58,110 nucleotides of DNA from Amaricoccus sp. (GCF_017993425.1 NZ_JAGOMQ010000028.1:1-58110); one strand, 5' to 3'; positions 1-10,009 are shown, counted from the stretch's first letter. Made by a program: numbers and translations. The notes: generated by a model not told the origin, from the sequence alone.

Positions 1-52
1 GACATGGCCCCATAGCGTCCGGGAGAGGGCGGCGACGGCTCGGTGAGACATG

Positions 53-78
53 GGACGATCCTTGCAAGGGAGTCGTCC
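53..78. other. Nested inverted repeat in left-end intergenic region
   Basis: GGACGA (53-58) pairs with TCGTCC (73-78), and the spacer contains the palindrome CCTTGCAAGG (60-69). It lies in the 235 bases before the cytochrome c stop codon, where no gene is seen. It could end transcription of the leftward cytochrome c gene or of a gene outside the window. There is no clear T-tract, so the terminator role is inference. Confidence 0.3.
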
Positions 79-180
79 AGTAGAATCCAACCAGCCGCCC
101 TCAGCCAGCACTGTGTCGTGTAGTGTGGGTGATGACGGACGCGGAATCGCGCCGTAATGAAATCAATGGCTTGCCGAATT

Positions 181-192
181 TTCACGCGTGAA
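181..192. promoter_or_regulatory. TTCACGCGTGAA palindrome
   Basis: A perfect 12-base palindrome lying 44 bases beyond the cytochrome c stop. Its core TCACGCGTGA is also the core of longer palindromes upstream of gyrA (16634-16651) and, with one change, of sdaA (44200-44217). Here no obvious promoter accompanies it, so it may be a chance match or a site for a gene off the left edge. Confidence 0.25.
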
Positions 193-235
193 CACGCGCG
201 AGGCCGGCCGCGCGCCGGGGGCAGGGGGCGGGGGG

Positions 236-640
236 TCAGCCGCCGCTCTGGCCCTGGATGTAGGCGATGACGTCGGCGCGCTCCTCGGGCTTCTTCAGGC
301 CGACGAAGGTCATCTTGGTGCCGGGGAACATCTTCTTGGGGTTCTCGAGGAAGAGCGAGATCTCCTCGACGGTCCAGACATGGCCGTCCTCGCCCGCCTT
401 CTTCATCACGTCGGAATAGGCGAAATCGGTCGTGCCGGTGACGCGGCCGACCACGCCGTAGAGGTCGGGGCCGACCTTGGCCTTGCCGCTCGGGTCGAGG
501 CTGTGGCAGGCGGCGCACTTGCGGAACACCTTCTCGCCCGCGGCGACGTCGCCGGCCGGAGCGTCCTGGGCGAGGGCGGTCGCCGCCCAGACGGCGAGCG
601 GCGCGGCCGCAAGCGCGAGCCGGGCGAGTTTCATGGGCAT
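236..640 (-). CDS. Class I c-type cytochrome, periplasmic
   Basis: A 134-residue electron carrier related to cytochrome c2/c550. It has an N-terminal signal peptide (about residues 1-24), one haem-binding CAACH motif (C42, C45, H46) and a probable axial Met at M110 in FPGTKM. Three in-frame ATGs lie close together. The one at 640 is chosen because AGGAG sits about 10 bases upstream, while the ATG at 649 is almost on top of it. It follows fghA by 41 bases on the same strand and is probably co-transcribed. In related bacteria a small cytochrome c often accompanies formaldehyde or alcohol oxidation genes, which suggests it passes electrons from a periplasmic dehydrogenase to an oxidase; the partner is not visible here. 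Confidence 0.9.
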   Translation of the reverse strand: MPMKLARLALAAAPLAVWAATALAQDAPAGDVAAGEKVFRKCAACHSLDPSGKAKVGPDLYGVVGRVTGTTDFAYSDVMKKAGEDGHVWTVEEISLFLENPKKMFPGTKMTFVGLKKPEERADVIAYIQGQSGG

Positions 641-681
641 GGGCGTCATTCTCCTCTGGCTGGCGTCGGACGGCCGCGGCG

Positions 682-1509
682 TCACGCGAGGTTCTCCGCG
701 TGCCACCGGACGTGATCCTCCATCACGCTGGCGACGTAGAAGTAGCTGTGGTCGTAGCCTTCGATCATGCGGAATTGCATCGGCTGGCGGCGCTCCGCCG
801 CCGCGGCCGCCAGCGCCTCGGGCTTGAGGAGGTCGAGGAACTGGTCCTGGGCCCCCTGGTCGACGAGGATCGGCCCCGGATAGCCCTTCTCGCGCATCAG
901 CACGGTGGCGTCATGCGCCTGCCAGGCCGCCTCGTCCGGGCCGAGATAGGCGGCGAGCTGCTTGCGCCCCCAGTCGGAGCGGGTGGGGTGGGCGATCGGC
1001 GAGATCGCCGACAGCGAGCGGTAGGTCCCGGGCCGGGTCATCGCGATGGTGAGCGCGCCGTGGCCGCCCATGGAGTGGCCGGTGATCCCCTGCCGCTCCG
1101 GGTCGAGCGCCAGCTCGCGGAAGACGAGCGCCGGCAGCTCGTCGACGATGTAGTCCCACATGCGGAAGTTGGGCGCCCAGGGCGCCTCGGTGGCGTTGAC
1201 GTAGAAGCCCGCGCCCTTGCCGAGGTCGTAGGCCGGGTCGTCCGCCACCGCGTCGCCGCGCGGCGAGGTGTCGGGGAAGACCACGGCGATCCCGGCCTCG
1301 GCGGCCCAGCCCTGCGCGCCCGCCTTGGTCATGGCGTTCTCGTGGGTGCAGGTGAGGCCCGAGAGATACCACAGGACGGGCACCCTGCCGGCCCGCGCCT
1401 GCGGCGGCAGGTAGACCGCGAAGGTCATGTCGCAGCCGCAGACATCCGAGGCGTGGGAGTAGACCCCCTGCACCCCGCCGAAGCTCGCGTTCTCCGATAC
1501 CGTCTTCAT
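682..1509 (-). CDS. fghA: S-formylglutathione hydrolase
   Basis: This 275-residue esterase-D family enzyme hydrolyses S-formylglutathione to formate and glutathione, the last step of glutathione-dependent formaldehyde oxidation. The alpha/beta-hydrolase serine lies in [10 protein letters not shown] (S146). The acid is probably the Asp in DQGAQDQFL and the base the His in YDHSYFY near the C-terminus. The early [10 protein letters not shown] block is typical of the family. The start [10 protein letters not shown] was chosen over one 13 codons upstream because that extension is Arg-rich and unlike the family. Its partners flhA and gfa lie at 5.3-7.2 kb on the same strand, separated from it by a decarboxylase, a hydrolase and a regulator. 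Confidence 0.95.
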   Translation of the reverse strand: MKTVSENASFGGVQGVYSHASDVCGCDMTFAVYLPPQARAGRVPVLWYLSGLTCTHENAMTKAGAQGWAAEAGIAVVFPDTSPRGDAVADDPAYDLGKGAGFYVNATEAPWAPNFRMWDYIVDELPALVFRELALDPERQGITGHSMGGHGALTIAMTRPGTYRSLSAISPIAHPTRSDWGRKQLAAYLGPDEAAWQAHDATVLMREKGYPGPILVDQGAQDQFLDLLKPEALAAAAAERRQPMQFRMIEGYDHSYFYVASVMEDHVRWHAENLA

Positions 1510-1680
1510 CCCCACCCCGGTCCGCCGTCTCGGCCGCCATAGGGCCAACGGCGAGGGGGGGCGTCAACTCCTGCCAAAGGTGGAGGGCGGCGGCTCGGGC
1601 GGAATAGGGATGATGGTCTGACGTGTCCCGCGCGACAATTGTCCGAGGGCGCCTGCTCCCTGTCGTCAGGCCGGCTTTCG

Positions 1681-3099
1681 TCAGGTCGGGCGGGCCAGCA
1701 TGTCGATGGTGCGGGCGATGTCGTCGCGGGTGGTCAGGGGGTTGATCGTGCAGAGCCGCAGCACGCTGCGGCCCTTCAGCGCCGTCGAGGACACGCAGGC
1801 GAAGCCGGATTCCGAGACGATCCGCGCCCGCTCGGCATGCTCGCCGGGCTTCGCGTCCCTCAGCGCGAAGCAGACCACCCCGATCTGCGCCGGCGTGACG
1901 ATTTCCCAGACGTCCGACCGCTCGCGCAGGCAGGCCTCGGCGATCCTGGCGTTGTCGATGCCCTGCTGCACGGCGGCGCGGAACTTCCGCGCGCCGTAGG
2001 TGCGGATCGACATCCAGAGCTTCAGGGCGCGGGAGCGGCGGGTCAGCTCCAGGCTGCGGTTGCCGAAGTTGACGGCGCCGGTCGCGGCCTGCACGTCCTT
2101 GAGGTATTCGGGGCTCATCGCGTAGCAGCGCTCGAGCGCGCCCGGGCGCATCACGAAGCAGGCCCCGACGTCATAGGGCTGGAAGAACCACTTGTGCGGG
2201 TCGAGCGTCAGCGAATCCGCGCGCTCGATCCCGGCGAGCGCGTGGCGGCCTTCCTCGGTGATCGCCGCCGGCCCGCCATAGGCGCCGTCGACGTGCAGCC
2301 ACATGTTCTCGGCGGCGCAGAGGTCGGCGATCTCGGGCAGCGGGTCGGCGGCGCCGGTGTTGGTCGAGCCCGCGGTGGCGACGGCGAGGAGCGGGCGCTT
2401 GCCCGCCGCCTTGTCCTCGGCGATGGCGGCCTTCAGCCGCTCGACCGACATCCGGTAGCCGTCGTCGGATTCGAGGATGCGCACGTGCCCGGTCGGGCAG
2501 CCCATCTCGCGCAGGCCGCGGGGCAGCGAGGAATGGGTCTGGTCCGAGCAGTAGGCGACGCCGTGGCCGAGCTCGGAGCGGGCGGCGGCGAAGCCGGTGA
2601 GGTTGCCGATCGAGCCGCCGGAGACGAGGACGCCCTCCGTGCCCTCGGGCAGGCCCAGCATCTGCCGCATCCACTCGATGACCACCATCTCCACCACGGC
2701 CGGGCCGGACCCGCCGCCCCAGCTCGAGGAGATGGTGTTGAACCCCGTGCCCATCCATTCGCCGAGGATCGCGGCGAAGGAGCAGGGGCCCGGCACCCGC
2801 GCGAAGTAGCGCGGATGGTCGCCATGCTGCTGGTGCGACAGGGCGGCCCGGGCCATCAGCTCGAGCGAGGCGTCGGGATCGATGGGATCCTCGGGCAGCG
2901 CGCCGCCGAGCTGCGCCATGAGCCCGGCGGGGCTGCCGGTCAGGATGGCGGGCTCCGCCGCCTTGCGGCGCTGGCGGTCGACGACCATGTCGACGACCTT
3001 GTAGCCGAGCCGGCGCATCTCCTCGGGGTCGAGGCCCAGGGTGTCGGCGGGATAGGCGAACGGATCGTCGACCTCGATCGACGGATAGCCCTCGGTCAT
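1681..3099 (-). CDS. Group II pyridoxal-phosphate-dependent amino acid decarboxylase
   Basis: A 472-residue protein of the aromatic-L-amino-acid/glutamate decarboxylase family. The PLP lysine is K303 in LDPHKWFF, and D271 in HVDGAYGG would contact the pyridine nitrogen. The GSIGNLTG segment near residue 162 binds phosphate. The length matches bacterial DOPA/tyrosine/tryptophan decarboxylases, but the substrate cannot be read from sequence. The start MTEGYPSIEV has GAGGGGGG about eight bases upstream. It lies just downstream of an aldehyde dehydrogenase remnant, a pairing that would suit amine production followed by aldehyde oxidation, so it may be the surviving part of an amine pathway. Confidence 0.88.
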   Translation of the reverse strand: MTEGYPSIEVDDPFAYPADTLGLDPEEMRRLGYKVVDMVVDRQRRKAAEPAILTGSPAGLMAQLGGALPEDPIDPDASLELMARAALSHQQHGDHPRYFARVPGPCSFAAILGEWMGTGFNTISSSWGGGSGPAVVEMVVIEWMRQMLGLPEGTEGVLVSGGSIGNLTGFAAARSELGHGVAYCSDQTHSSLPRGLREMGCPTGHVRILESDDGYRMSVERLKAAIAEDKAAGKRPLLAVATAGSTNTGAADPLPEIADLCAAENMWLHVDGAYGGPAAITEEGRHALAGIERADSLTLDPHKWFFQPYDVGACFVMRPGALERCYAMSPEYLKDVQAATGAVNFGNRSLELTRRSRALKLWMSIRTYGARKFRAAVQQGIDNARIAEACLRERSDVWEIVTPAQIGVVCFALRDAKPGEHAERARIVSESGFACVSSTALKGRSVLRLCTINPLTTRDDIARTIDMLARPT

Positions 3100-3110
3100 C
3101 GCGCCCCCCC

Positions 3111-3617
3111 TCAGCCGAAGTTGATGCCCTGCGCCAGCGGCAGCCCGGTCGCGTAGTTGGCCGGGTTCGTGGTCCGGCGGGCGCACTGCTCCCACGCGTC
3201 CGACCCGCTCTCGCGGTCGCCGCCGGTCTCCTTCCCGCAGCCGAAGGCCCCGCCGATCTCCGCGCCGTTCGGGCCGATAGTGACGTTGGCCATGCCGCAG
3301 TCCGAGCCGGAGGCGGAGATGAACCGCTCCACCTCGCGCATGTTGTTGGAGAAGATGCAGGAGGACAAGCCTTGGGGGACGTCGTCGTGGATGTCGATCG
3401 CCGAACGGGTCGGGACATGGAGGGCCGGCGCGAACGTCTCGGCCTTCACCACCTCGGTCCGGTCGGGCATGTCGGCTCCGGGTGACGGGCGTCTGGCGTC
3501 GTCTCGGCGCGGAGGCGTTTGCCGCCGGTCAGGACCCTTGCCGCCCTGCGCCGTCGCCCGCTCGATCGCGGCGGCGAAGGTCTCGTAGGCGCCCTTGTCG
3601 ATCGGCGGGCCGCCGTG
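3111..3617 (-). pseudogene. Aldehyde dehydrogenase C-terminal remnant (ALDH7-like), frameshifted
   Basis: Reading leftward from 3617, the frame gives GGPPIDKGAYETFAAAIERA then AQGGK. It then slips one base, so that VLTGGKRLRAE continues in another frame. The first frame resumes with MPDRTEVVKAETFAP and runs through PQGLSSCIFSNN, GSDCGMANV and GGAFGCGKETGGDRESGSDAW to LPLAQGINFG. These are the last 160-170 residues of an alpha-aminoadipic-semialdehyde-type aldehyde dehydrogenase. About two thirds of the gene, including the NAD fold and the catalytic Cys, is missing: the remnant begins some 20 bases after the end of the hydrolase gene at 3637. The translatable part (3111-3470) could still yield a 119-residue peptide, but it should have no activity. 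Confidence 0.8.
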
Positions 3618-3636
3618 AACCCGGAGCTGCCGGCCT

Positions 3637-4473
3637 TCAGGCGAGGACCTCTGCCTCGGCGAGGCGGCGCGGGCCGTCGGGGTCGTGGGCGGGGAGCACC
3701 ACCGTCGGGCGGGTCGCCGCGAAGGCGCGGATGCGGCGCAGGGTCTCGGCGGCGGTGGCCGGGTCGCCGGTCACGCCGTCGGTGCGGCCGGCGCGCAGGT
3801 TCTCCTGCGAGTAAGTCGCGTCGCCGGCGAGGAACCAGGTGACGTCGTCGCCCTCGACCACCACCGAGCAGTGCCCGGTCACGTGGCCGGGGGTGGGCAC
3901 GAGCGCCACGCGCCCGTCGGAGGTGAGCGGGTGCGAGGCCGGGAACGGGCCGATCGCCGGGCCGTCCATGTCGACGAGCTCGGGCGCGAGCCACACCGGC
4001 CAGCGCCGGGGGAGGCAGCCGGTCATCATGCCGCGCAGCCCGGTCGACACCGCGTAGTTCTCGCGCGGGCCGATGATCCGCGTGTGCGGGAAATGGTCGA
4101 GGCCGCCGGTGTGGTCGTGGTGGAAGTGCGTCAGCACCACCGCGGCGAGGTCGCGGGCCGGGTCGAGGCCCATCGCGGCGAGCCGGGGACCGACCTCCTC
4201 CTGCGGCGCCACCCGGATCGACACCTGCCGGTAGAACGGGTTCCACCCCGGCAGGTAGCCCGGGACCGAGTTCCGCCAGGTGTCGCCGGTGTCGACGAGG
4301 AACCGCCCCTCCGGGTGCTCGACGAGGAAGCACAGGATCGGCAGCGGCTCGACCCAGGCCCGGTCGCGGAAGATGTCGATCTTCCGCCCGAGCGGCCCCC
4401 GCCCCTCCGCCCCGGTGCGCTGCGCCGTCTTCATCCGCGCCTTGCCCGTCTCGATCGCCGTCACCCGGATCAT
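3637..4473 (-). CDS. Metallo-beta-lactamase-fold hydrolase (AHL-lactonase-like)
   Basis: A 278-residue soluble MBL-fold enzyme with the metal motif THFHHDHTGG (H116, H118, D120, H121). Further ligands are likely in PTPGHVTGH, AGDATYS and LPAHDP. The overall layout resembles AttM/AiiA-type lactonases, but the substrate is not proven and could be another lactone, ester or thioester. Start 4473 (MIRVTAIETG) is preferred over one five codons upstream because TGAGGAA lies eight bases before it and the upstream ATG falls inside an operator palindrome. It is transcribed divergently from the TetR gene at 4562 across two operators, so it is almost certainly that regulator's target. Confidence 0.85.
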   Translation of the reverse strand: MIRVTAIETGKARMKTAQRTGAEGRGPLGRKIDIFRDRAWVEPLPILCFLVEHPEGRFLVDTGDTWRNSVPGYLPGWNPFYRQVSIRVAPQEEVGPRLAAMGLDPARDLAAVVLTHFHHDHTGGLDHFPHTRIIGPRENYAVSTGLRGMMTGCLPRRWPVWLAPELVDMDGPAIGPFPASHPLTSDGRVALVPTPGHVTGHCSVVVEGDDVTWFLAGDATYSQENLRAGRTDGVTGDPATAAETLRRIRAFAATRPTVVLPAHDPDGPRRLAEAEVLA

Positions 4474-4486
4474 GTCCCGATTCCTC

Positions 4487-4508
4487 AAAACGAATGATCG
4501 TTCGTTTT
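4487..4508. promoter_or_regulatory. TetR-family operator 1
   Basis: A 22-base near-perfect palindrome with arms AAAACGAA and TTCGTTTT around core GAATGATCGTTC (4492-4503). It lies about 14 bases before the hydrolase start, where it would block that promoter. The right 13 bases are identical to those of a second site at 4530-4551. Assignment to the adjacent TetR regulator is inference from position and symmetry. Confidence 0.75.
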
Positions 4509-4529
4509 ATGCCTCCCCCGGGGCGGGTT

Positions 4530-4551
4530 GTAAAGAACGATCGTTCGTTTT
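4530..4551. promoter_or_regulatory. TetR-family operator 2
   Basis: The second copy of the operator, with a perfect 12-base core GAACGATCGTTC (4535-4546) and right arm TTCGTTTT. It ends ten bases before the TetR start codon, as expected for autoregulation. Its centre is 43 bases from the centre of operator 1, about four helical turns, which puts both dimers on the same DNA face. Confidence 0.75.
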
Positions 4552-4561
4552 AGAGGTCCCC

Positions 4562-5176
4562 ATGCCCAGAATCTCCGACGAGCGCCGCGCGGCGCGGCGT
4601 GGCCAGATCCTCGACGCCGCCTGGACCTGCTTCCAGAGGCAGGGGCTGCACGCGACGACGATGGACGACATCATCCGCGCCTCCGGCCTCTCGGCCGGCG
4701 CGGTCTATTCCTACTTCCCGAGCAAGGAGGAGCTGATCTTCGCCGCGGTGACGACCTCGCTCGGCGCGATCGGCGAGGAGGTCGCGCCGATCCTCCGCCA
4801 GCGGCCGCCGCTCGCGCCCGACGCCCTCGTCCGCGCCCTCGCGGAGACGGTGACGCGCTTCACCGCGCGCGACGGCTACGACCTCCGCCGCATCGCGCTC
4901 CTCGGCTGGGCCGAGGCCCAGCGCAACGAGCGGCTGCGGGGGGTGATGCGCGAGGCCTATCTCGGCTTCCGCGTCGGGCTCGCCGCCGTCGCCGGGGCTT
5001 GGCGCGCCGAGGGCGCGCTCGGCCCGGACGTCGCCCCGGAGGACGTCGCCAAGACGCTGCTCGCCACGGTGCTCGGCTTCGTCGTCCAGTCGGCGCTGCT
5101 CGGCGACGTCGAGGCGGAGGAGCTGGCCGACGGCCTCCGCGCCCTCGGCGGGATCGAGCGTTCCGGAGGCGGCTGA
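4562..5176 (+). CDS. TetR/AcrR-family transcriptional regulator
   Basis: A 204-residue repressor. The N-terminal helix-turn-helix spans roughly residues 10-55 (DAAWTCFQRQGLHATTMDDI, then SGLSAGAVYSYFPSKEEL). The C-terminal ligand-binding region is helical and resembles the BetI/YcdC-type C-terminal domain. Start ATG 4562 follows AGAGG; a longer open frame upstream runs through the operators and the divergent gene and is not used. It faces the MBL-fold hydrolase and probably represses both genes through the two palindromes, releasing them when the hydrolase substrate or a related molecule binds. Confidence 0.9.
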   Translation: MPRISDERRAARRGQILDAAWTCFQRQGLHATTMDDIIRASGLSAGAVYSYFPSKEELIFAAVTTSLGAIGEEVAPILRQRPPLAPDALVRALAETVTRFTARDGYDLRRIALLGWAEAQRNERLRGVMREAYLGFRVGLAAVAGAWRAEGALGPDVAPEDVAKTLLATVLGFVVQSALLGDVEAEELADGLRALGGIERSGGG

Positions 5177-5225
5177 CGTCCGCGTCGCGGGGGTCGTCCC
5201 GCCGGCGCGTCCCGATGTGTCGGAC

Positions 5226-5253
5226 AGAAAAGGCCGGGGCGATCGCCCCGGCC
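5226..5253 (-). terminator. Rho-independent terminator of flhA
   Basis: A 22-base palindrome (5232-5253, arms GGCCGGGGCGA and TCGCCCCGGCC) is followed on the minus strand by TTTTCTG. It lies 55 bases past the flhA stop. On the plus strand it is also downstream of the TetR gene, but the T-tract favours leftward transcription. Confidence 0.75.
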
Positions 5254-5308
5254 GAAGGTGGATCGTCCCCTGCGTCGTCCTCGGCGCGCGCGGGGCGGCC
5301 CGAAGGGC

Positions 5309-6439
<1,131 letters not shown>

Positions 6440-6523
6440 GGGCTTTCTCCTTCAGGTCGGTCTCGGCGTCCGGCCAGTCGGGCGAGCGGCCGGTACGGCG
6501 CATGCGCCGGGTAGGACGGAGGG

Positions 6524-6575
6524 CGGCCCCGGCCGCCGCGCGCCCGGAGCGGGCCTTGCGCGGCGGCCGGGGCCG
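6524..6575 (-). other. Long GC-rich hairpin between gfa and flhA
   Basis: Seventeen bases at 6524-6540 (CGGCCCCGGCCGCCGCG) pair exactly with 6559-6575, leaving an 18-base loop. It lies just after the gfa stop. There is no T-tract on the minus strand, so it may be a partial terminator, an attenuator or an mRNA-stabilising stem that sets different levels for gfa and flhA. Confidence 0.5.
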
Positions 6576-6582
6576 GCGGCGT

Positions 6583-7164
6583 TCAGGCGGGCAGGGCGCC
6601 CGACTTCTTGGCGACGTGGGTGGCGATCGCGTCCATCAGCGGCGGCGACAGGCAGTCGTAGGGCTCGAGCCCGAGCTCCTTCAGCCGGCCGCGCACGCCC
6701 TCCATCCGCGACGGATCGACGCCGGATTCGATGATGGACGACACGAAGGCGGCGAACTGCGGCTCTGACCAGCCGCTCTCGGGGGAGAGCTCGGTATGGA
6801 CGAAGTCGAGGCCGTAGAACGGGTGCTCCTTGTTCTCGATGCGGCCGTACATGTGGACGCCGCAGCCGGTGCAGGCGTGGCGCTGGATCGGCGCGGCCTC
6901 GTTGACGATCTTGAGCTTGTGGCCGTTCTTGGTGACGGTGATCTTGTCGCGGCCGACGACGGCGACCTGGCTGAAGGTCGCGCCTTCCGGCTTCCAGCAT
7001 TTCGTGCAGCCGCAGACGTGGTTGTGCGCGGTCTGCCCGCCCACCTTCACCTCGACCTTGTCGGTCGCGCACTTGCAGCTGAGCGTCCCGCCCGAGAAGC
7101 CCGCATCGCCCTTCCTGACGCCCCCGTCGACCGCCGGGTGGATCTTCACGTTCTCGTAGGTCAT
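6583..7164 (-). CDS. gfa: S-(hydroxymethyl)glutathione synthase (glutathione-dependent formaldehyde-activating enzyme)
   Basis: This 193-residue zinc protein promotes condensation of formaldehyde with glutathione, feeding flhA. The zinc cysteines are in the expected groups: CKC near residue 30, CGCTKC near residue 52, and [10 protein letters not shown] near residue 98. Family-typical blocks [15 protein letters not shown] and [17 protein letters not shown] are intact. The start [10 protein letters not shown] is supported by GGGAGG nine bases upstream; the longer open frame upstream has no family match. It is the first gene of the leftward gfa-flhA pair. Confidence 0.95.
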   Translation of the reverse strand: MTYENVKIHPAVDGGVRKGDAGFSGGTLSCKCATDKVEVKVGGQTAHNHVCGCTKCWKPEGATFSQVAVVGRDKITVTKNGHKLKIVNEAAPIQRHACTGCGVHMYGRIENKEHPFYGLDFVHTELSPESGWSEPQFAAFVSSIIESGVDPSRMEGVRGRLKELGLEPYDCLSPPLMDAIATHVAKKSGALPA

Positions 7165-7360
7165 CCGAGGCCCTCCCCTCTGGGTTCTTGCGCGCGCCAG
7201 TCTCCACGGCCCGCGCCCTTCCGTCCATTCAGCCAAACGGGTGACGGGGGCGGCCGTCAAGCCGGCAGGCGGGGCGCGCGGCTTCGCATCCACCGAATGG
7301 TGGACGGGGCGGCGCGCTCCGCCGGCTTGCGCAGGTCCCGGGGATCGCGGACAAACGGTC

Positions 7361-8170
7361 ATGGCCGATGCCCGCCCCCTGCCGCCGCGCCGGCGGACGC
7401 AGCCGGCCGCCGCGCGCGGCGGCCGGTCGGGCGTGGTCGCGCTGCGGCTCGGCTTCCTCGCCGTCGTCCTCCTGCTCTGGCAGCTCGCCGCCAACGCCGC
7501 GCCCCCCGGGCTCTTCGCCTCGCCGGGCGCGGTGGCCGGGGCGCTGGCCGGGCTCGCCGCCGGCGGGCGGCTGTGGCCGGCGCTCGGGCAGAGCCTGTCG
7601 ATCTATCTGGCGGGCACGGGGGCGGCCGTCGTCGCCGGGATCGCGATCGGGGCGCTGATGGGCACGGTGCGGCCGATCGGAAGGACGCTCGACATCTATG
7701 TCCACGGGCTCGCCGCCACGCCGCGGGTCGCCTTCATCCCGCTGATCATCGTGCTCCTCGGCCTCGGCTTCGAGGCGAAGGTGCTCGTCGTCTTCCTCGG
7801 TGCCGTGATGCCGGTGATCCTCAACGCCTATGCGGGGGTGCGCGCCGCCGACCCCGACCTCGTCGAGATGGCGCGGGCGACGGGGGCGTCGCGGGGGCGG
7901 ATCCTCGCCCATGTGGTCCTGCCGGGGGCGATGCCCTATCTGGTCGCCGGCGTGCGCATCGGCGCGACGATCGGCCTCATCAACACGGTGGTGGCCGAGC
8001 TCTACACCGCCGTCTCGGGCCTCGGCGGCCTGCTCGCGCTCTATGGCGGGCGCTTCCAGATGGCGGAATACCTCGCCGTGGTCGTCGTGCTGGCGGCGAT
8101 CGGCGTGACGATGACGGAGGGCCTGCGCATTGCGGAGCGGCGCTTGCTGCGCTGGCGCGGGCCGGAGTGA
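7361..8170 (+). CDS. ABC transporter permease (SsuC/TauC/NrtB type)
   Basis: A 269-residue inner-membrane permease with about six transmembrane segments. The EAA loop that docks to the ATPase is visible as [20 protein letters not shown] followed by [13 protein letters not shown]. The first segment is [17 protein letters not shown]. It is the first gene of a three-gene importer (permease, binding protein, ATPase). Start ATG 7361 begins [12 protein letters not shown]; an upstream ATG would add 40 low-complexity residues. Substrates of this class include nitrate, sulfonates, taurine and pyrimidine precursors; nothing nearby decides between them. Confidence 0.9.
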   Translation: MADARPLPPRRRTQPAAARGGRSGVVALRLGFLAVVLLLWQLAANAAPPGLFASPGAVAGALAGLAAGGRLWPALGQSLSIYLAGTGAAVVAGIAIGALMGTVRPIGRTLDIYVHGLAATPRVAFIPLIIVLLGLGFEAKVLVVFLGAVMPVILNAYAGVRAADPDLVEMARATGASRGRILAHVVLPGAMPYLVAGVRIGATIGLINTVVAELYTAVSGLGGLLALYGGRFQMAEYLAVVVVLAAIGVTMTEGLRIAERRLLRWRGPE

Positions 8171-8210
8171 GACGGCGCGGGAAACGCGCGATGACAGGGA
8201 GAGAAAGACC

Positions 8211-9218
8211 ATGCCGAGACGCCTGATCGCCGCCGCCGCGCTGGCGGCCGCCCTCGCCGGCCCGGCCGCCGCCGAGCCCTTCCGGCTGATCGTCACCGAC
8301 ATGGAGACGCCGCTGGTGCCGAACTCGGTGATGGAGCTGGCCGAGCAGGAGGGCTACTTCGACCGCGCCGGCGTCGACGTGGAGTTCGTCCGGGTCCAGC
8401 AGACCCCGCTCGCCATGGCGGCGCTGCGCGCCGGCGAGGGCGAGATGGCCAACGTCGCGGTCGAGGCGCTGCTCCAGGCCGTGGCGCAGGGGGCGGCCGA
8501 TCTCCGGGCGGTGATGTCGCCCAACAGGTCGCTGCCCTACCTGATCGCCGGGCGCGACGTCGCCTCCGTCGCCGACCTCGCCGGCAAGCGCTTCGGCATC
8601 GGGCGGGTGGGCAGCGTCGACCAGCTCCTGTCGAGCAAGGTGCTGGCGTCGCAGGGGATCGACATGGCGGGCCTCGAGCTTGTCGCGCTCGGCCAGCCGC
8701 AGGCGCGCGCGCAGGCGCTGGTCGCCGGGCAGATCGACGCGACCACCATGTCGATCGGCGCCTTCACCGCCATCGACGGCGATCCGGCGATCAAGGTGCT
8801 GGTCGACGTCGAGGACTACTACCGCGCCGCGCCGATCCTCTCGAAGCTCAACGCCGTGCGGAGCGACACGCTCGCCAGCCGCGAGAAGGAGGTCGAGGCG
8901 GTGATCGAGGCGGTCACGCTCGCCTCGCGCGACTTCGCCGCCGACCCGGACAAGTGGGTGGCGGCGATGCGGAAGGCGCGGCCCGACGTGGACGAGGCGG
9001 ACCTGAAGCTGCTCGCGGCGGCCTTCGCGGGGTCGTGGAGCATCGACGGCGGGATCAGCGCGCCGGAGCTGGAGGCGGCGCAGGCCTGGCTGCATGAGGG
9101 CGAGGACTTCGCCGGGATCGCGCCGGCGCCGCTCGACGCCTGGGTCGACCTCGCGCCGCTCGACGCGGTGATCGCGCGGATCGGCGCGCCGGACCCGGCG
9201 ATCGTTCCCACCCGCTGA
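8211..9218 (+). CDS. ABC transporter substrate-binding protein (NMT1/SsuA-like)
   Basis: A 335-residue periplasmic binding protein. A signal peptide ends at about residue 21 (LAGPAAA then EPFRLIV). The body has the type II binding-protein pattern of the NMT1/SsuA family: EQEGYFDRAGVDVEF, then DLAGKRFGIGRVGSVDQLL near residue 120, and helices around ASRDFAADPDKWVAAM. The start ATG follows GGGAGAG. It is the middle gene of the importer operon. The ligand is unknown; the family includes aliphatic sulfonates, nitrate and thiamine-pyrimidine precursors. Confidence 0.88.
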   Translation: MPRRLIAAAALAAALAGPAAAEPFRLIVTDMETPLVPNSVMELAEQEGYFDRAGVDVEFVRVQQTPLAMAALRAGEGEMANVAVEALLQAVAQGAADLRAVMSPNRSLPYLIAGRDVASVADLAGKRFGIGRVGSVDQLLSSKVLASQGIDMAGLELVALGQPQARAQALVAGQIDATTMSIGAFTAIDGDPAIKVLVDVEDYYRAAPILSKLNAVRSDTLASREKEVEAVIEAVTLASRDFAADPDKWVAAMRKARPDVDEADLKLLAAAFAGSWSIDGGISAPELEAAQAWLHEGEDFAGIAPAPLDAWVDLAPLDAVIARIGAPDPAIVPTR

Positions 9219-9226
9219 GCCCCTCG

Positions 9227-10009
9227 TTGCGCGACGCCGCCCATCTCACCCTCCGCGGCGTCGCGCTCTCGCTCGGCGGAAGGCGGGTGCTCGAAGGCGT
9301 CGACCTCGTCGCCCGCCGCGGCGAGACGGTGGTGCTGCTCGGGCCGTCGGGCTGCGGCAAGACCTCGCTGCTGCGGCTCGTCGCCGGGCTGATCGCGCCG
9401 GACGAGGGCGAGGTGCGGGTCGACGGGGCGGCGCCGGTCCCGGGGCGGGCGGCGGCGATGGTGTTCCAGTCCTATCGGTTGCTGCCGTGGAAGTCGGTGC
9501 GCGGCAACGTCGCCTTCGCGCTCCCCCATCTCGATCCCGCCGAGCGGGAGGCCCGCGCGGAGCGGGCGCTGGCCCGGGTCGGGCTCGCGCGCTTCGCCGA
9601 GGCCTGGCCGCGGGAGCTGTCGGGAGGGATGCAGCAGCGGGCGGCGCTGGCGCGCGCCTTGGCGGTGGAGCCGGCGCTCCTGCTGATGGACGAGCCCTTC
9701 GCCGCGCTCGACGCCCAGTCGCGCGAGCTGATGCAGGGCGAGCTCCTGCGGCTGACCGGAGGACCGGCGGGGCCGACGGCGCTCTTCGTCACCCACAGCG
9801 TCGACGAGGCGCTGACCCTCGCGGACCGGGTGCTGCTGATGTCGCCGCGTCCGGGCCGGATCGTCGAGGAGGCGGCGGCGGGGTTTCGCCGGGCGGAGGG
9901 CGATCCGCGGGAGGCGCCCGGGTTCGCGGAGCTGCGCCGGCATCTCTGGGAGCGGCTGCGCGAGATGGTGCTGTCGGACCCGCATTCGGACTTCTTTCGC
10001 GGGGCGTAG
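9227..10009 (+). CDS. ABC transporter ATP-binding protein (SsuB/TauB/NrtD type)
   Basis: A 260-residue nucleotide-binding subunit. Walker A is GPSGCGKTS, the signature LSGGMQQRAALARAL, Walker B LLLMDEPFAALD, and the switch His is in VTHSVDEAL. The Q-loop region FQSYRLLPWKSVRGNV is typical of the nitrate/sulfonate/taurine group. TTG is the best available start, eight bases after the binding-protein stop, which suggests translational coupling. It completes the three-gene importer, and tRNA-Trp follows 53 bases later. Confidence 0.92.
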   Translation: MRDAAHLTLRGVALSLGGRRVLEGVDLVARRGETVVLLGPSGCGKTSLLRLVAGLIAPDEGEVRVDGAAPVPGRAAAMVFQSYRLLPWKSVRGNVAFALPHLDPAEREARAERALARVGLARFAEAWPRELSGGMQQRAALARALAVEPALLLMDEPFAALDAQSRELMQGELLRLTGGPAGPTALFVTHSVDEALTLADRVLLMSPRPGRIVEEAAAGFRRAEGDPREAPGFAELRRHLWERLREMVLSDPHSDFFRGA

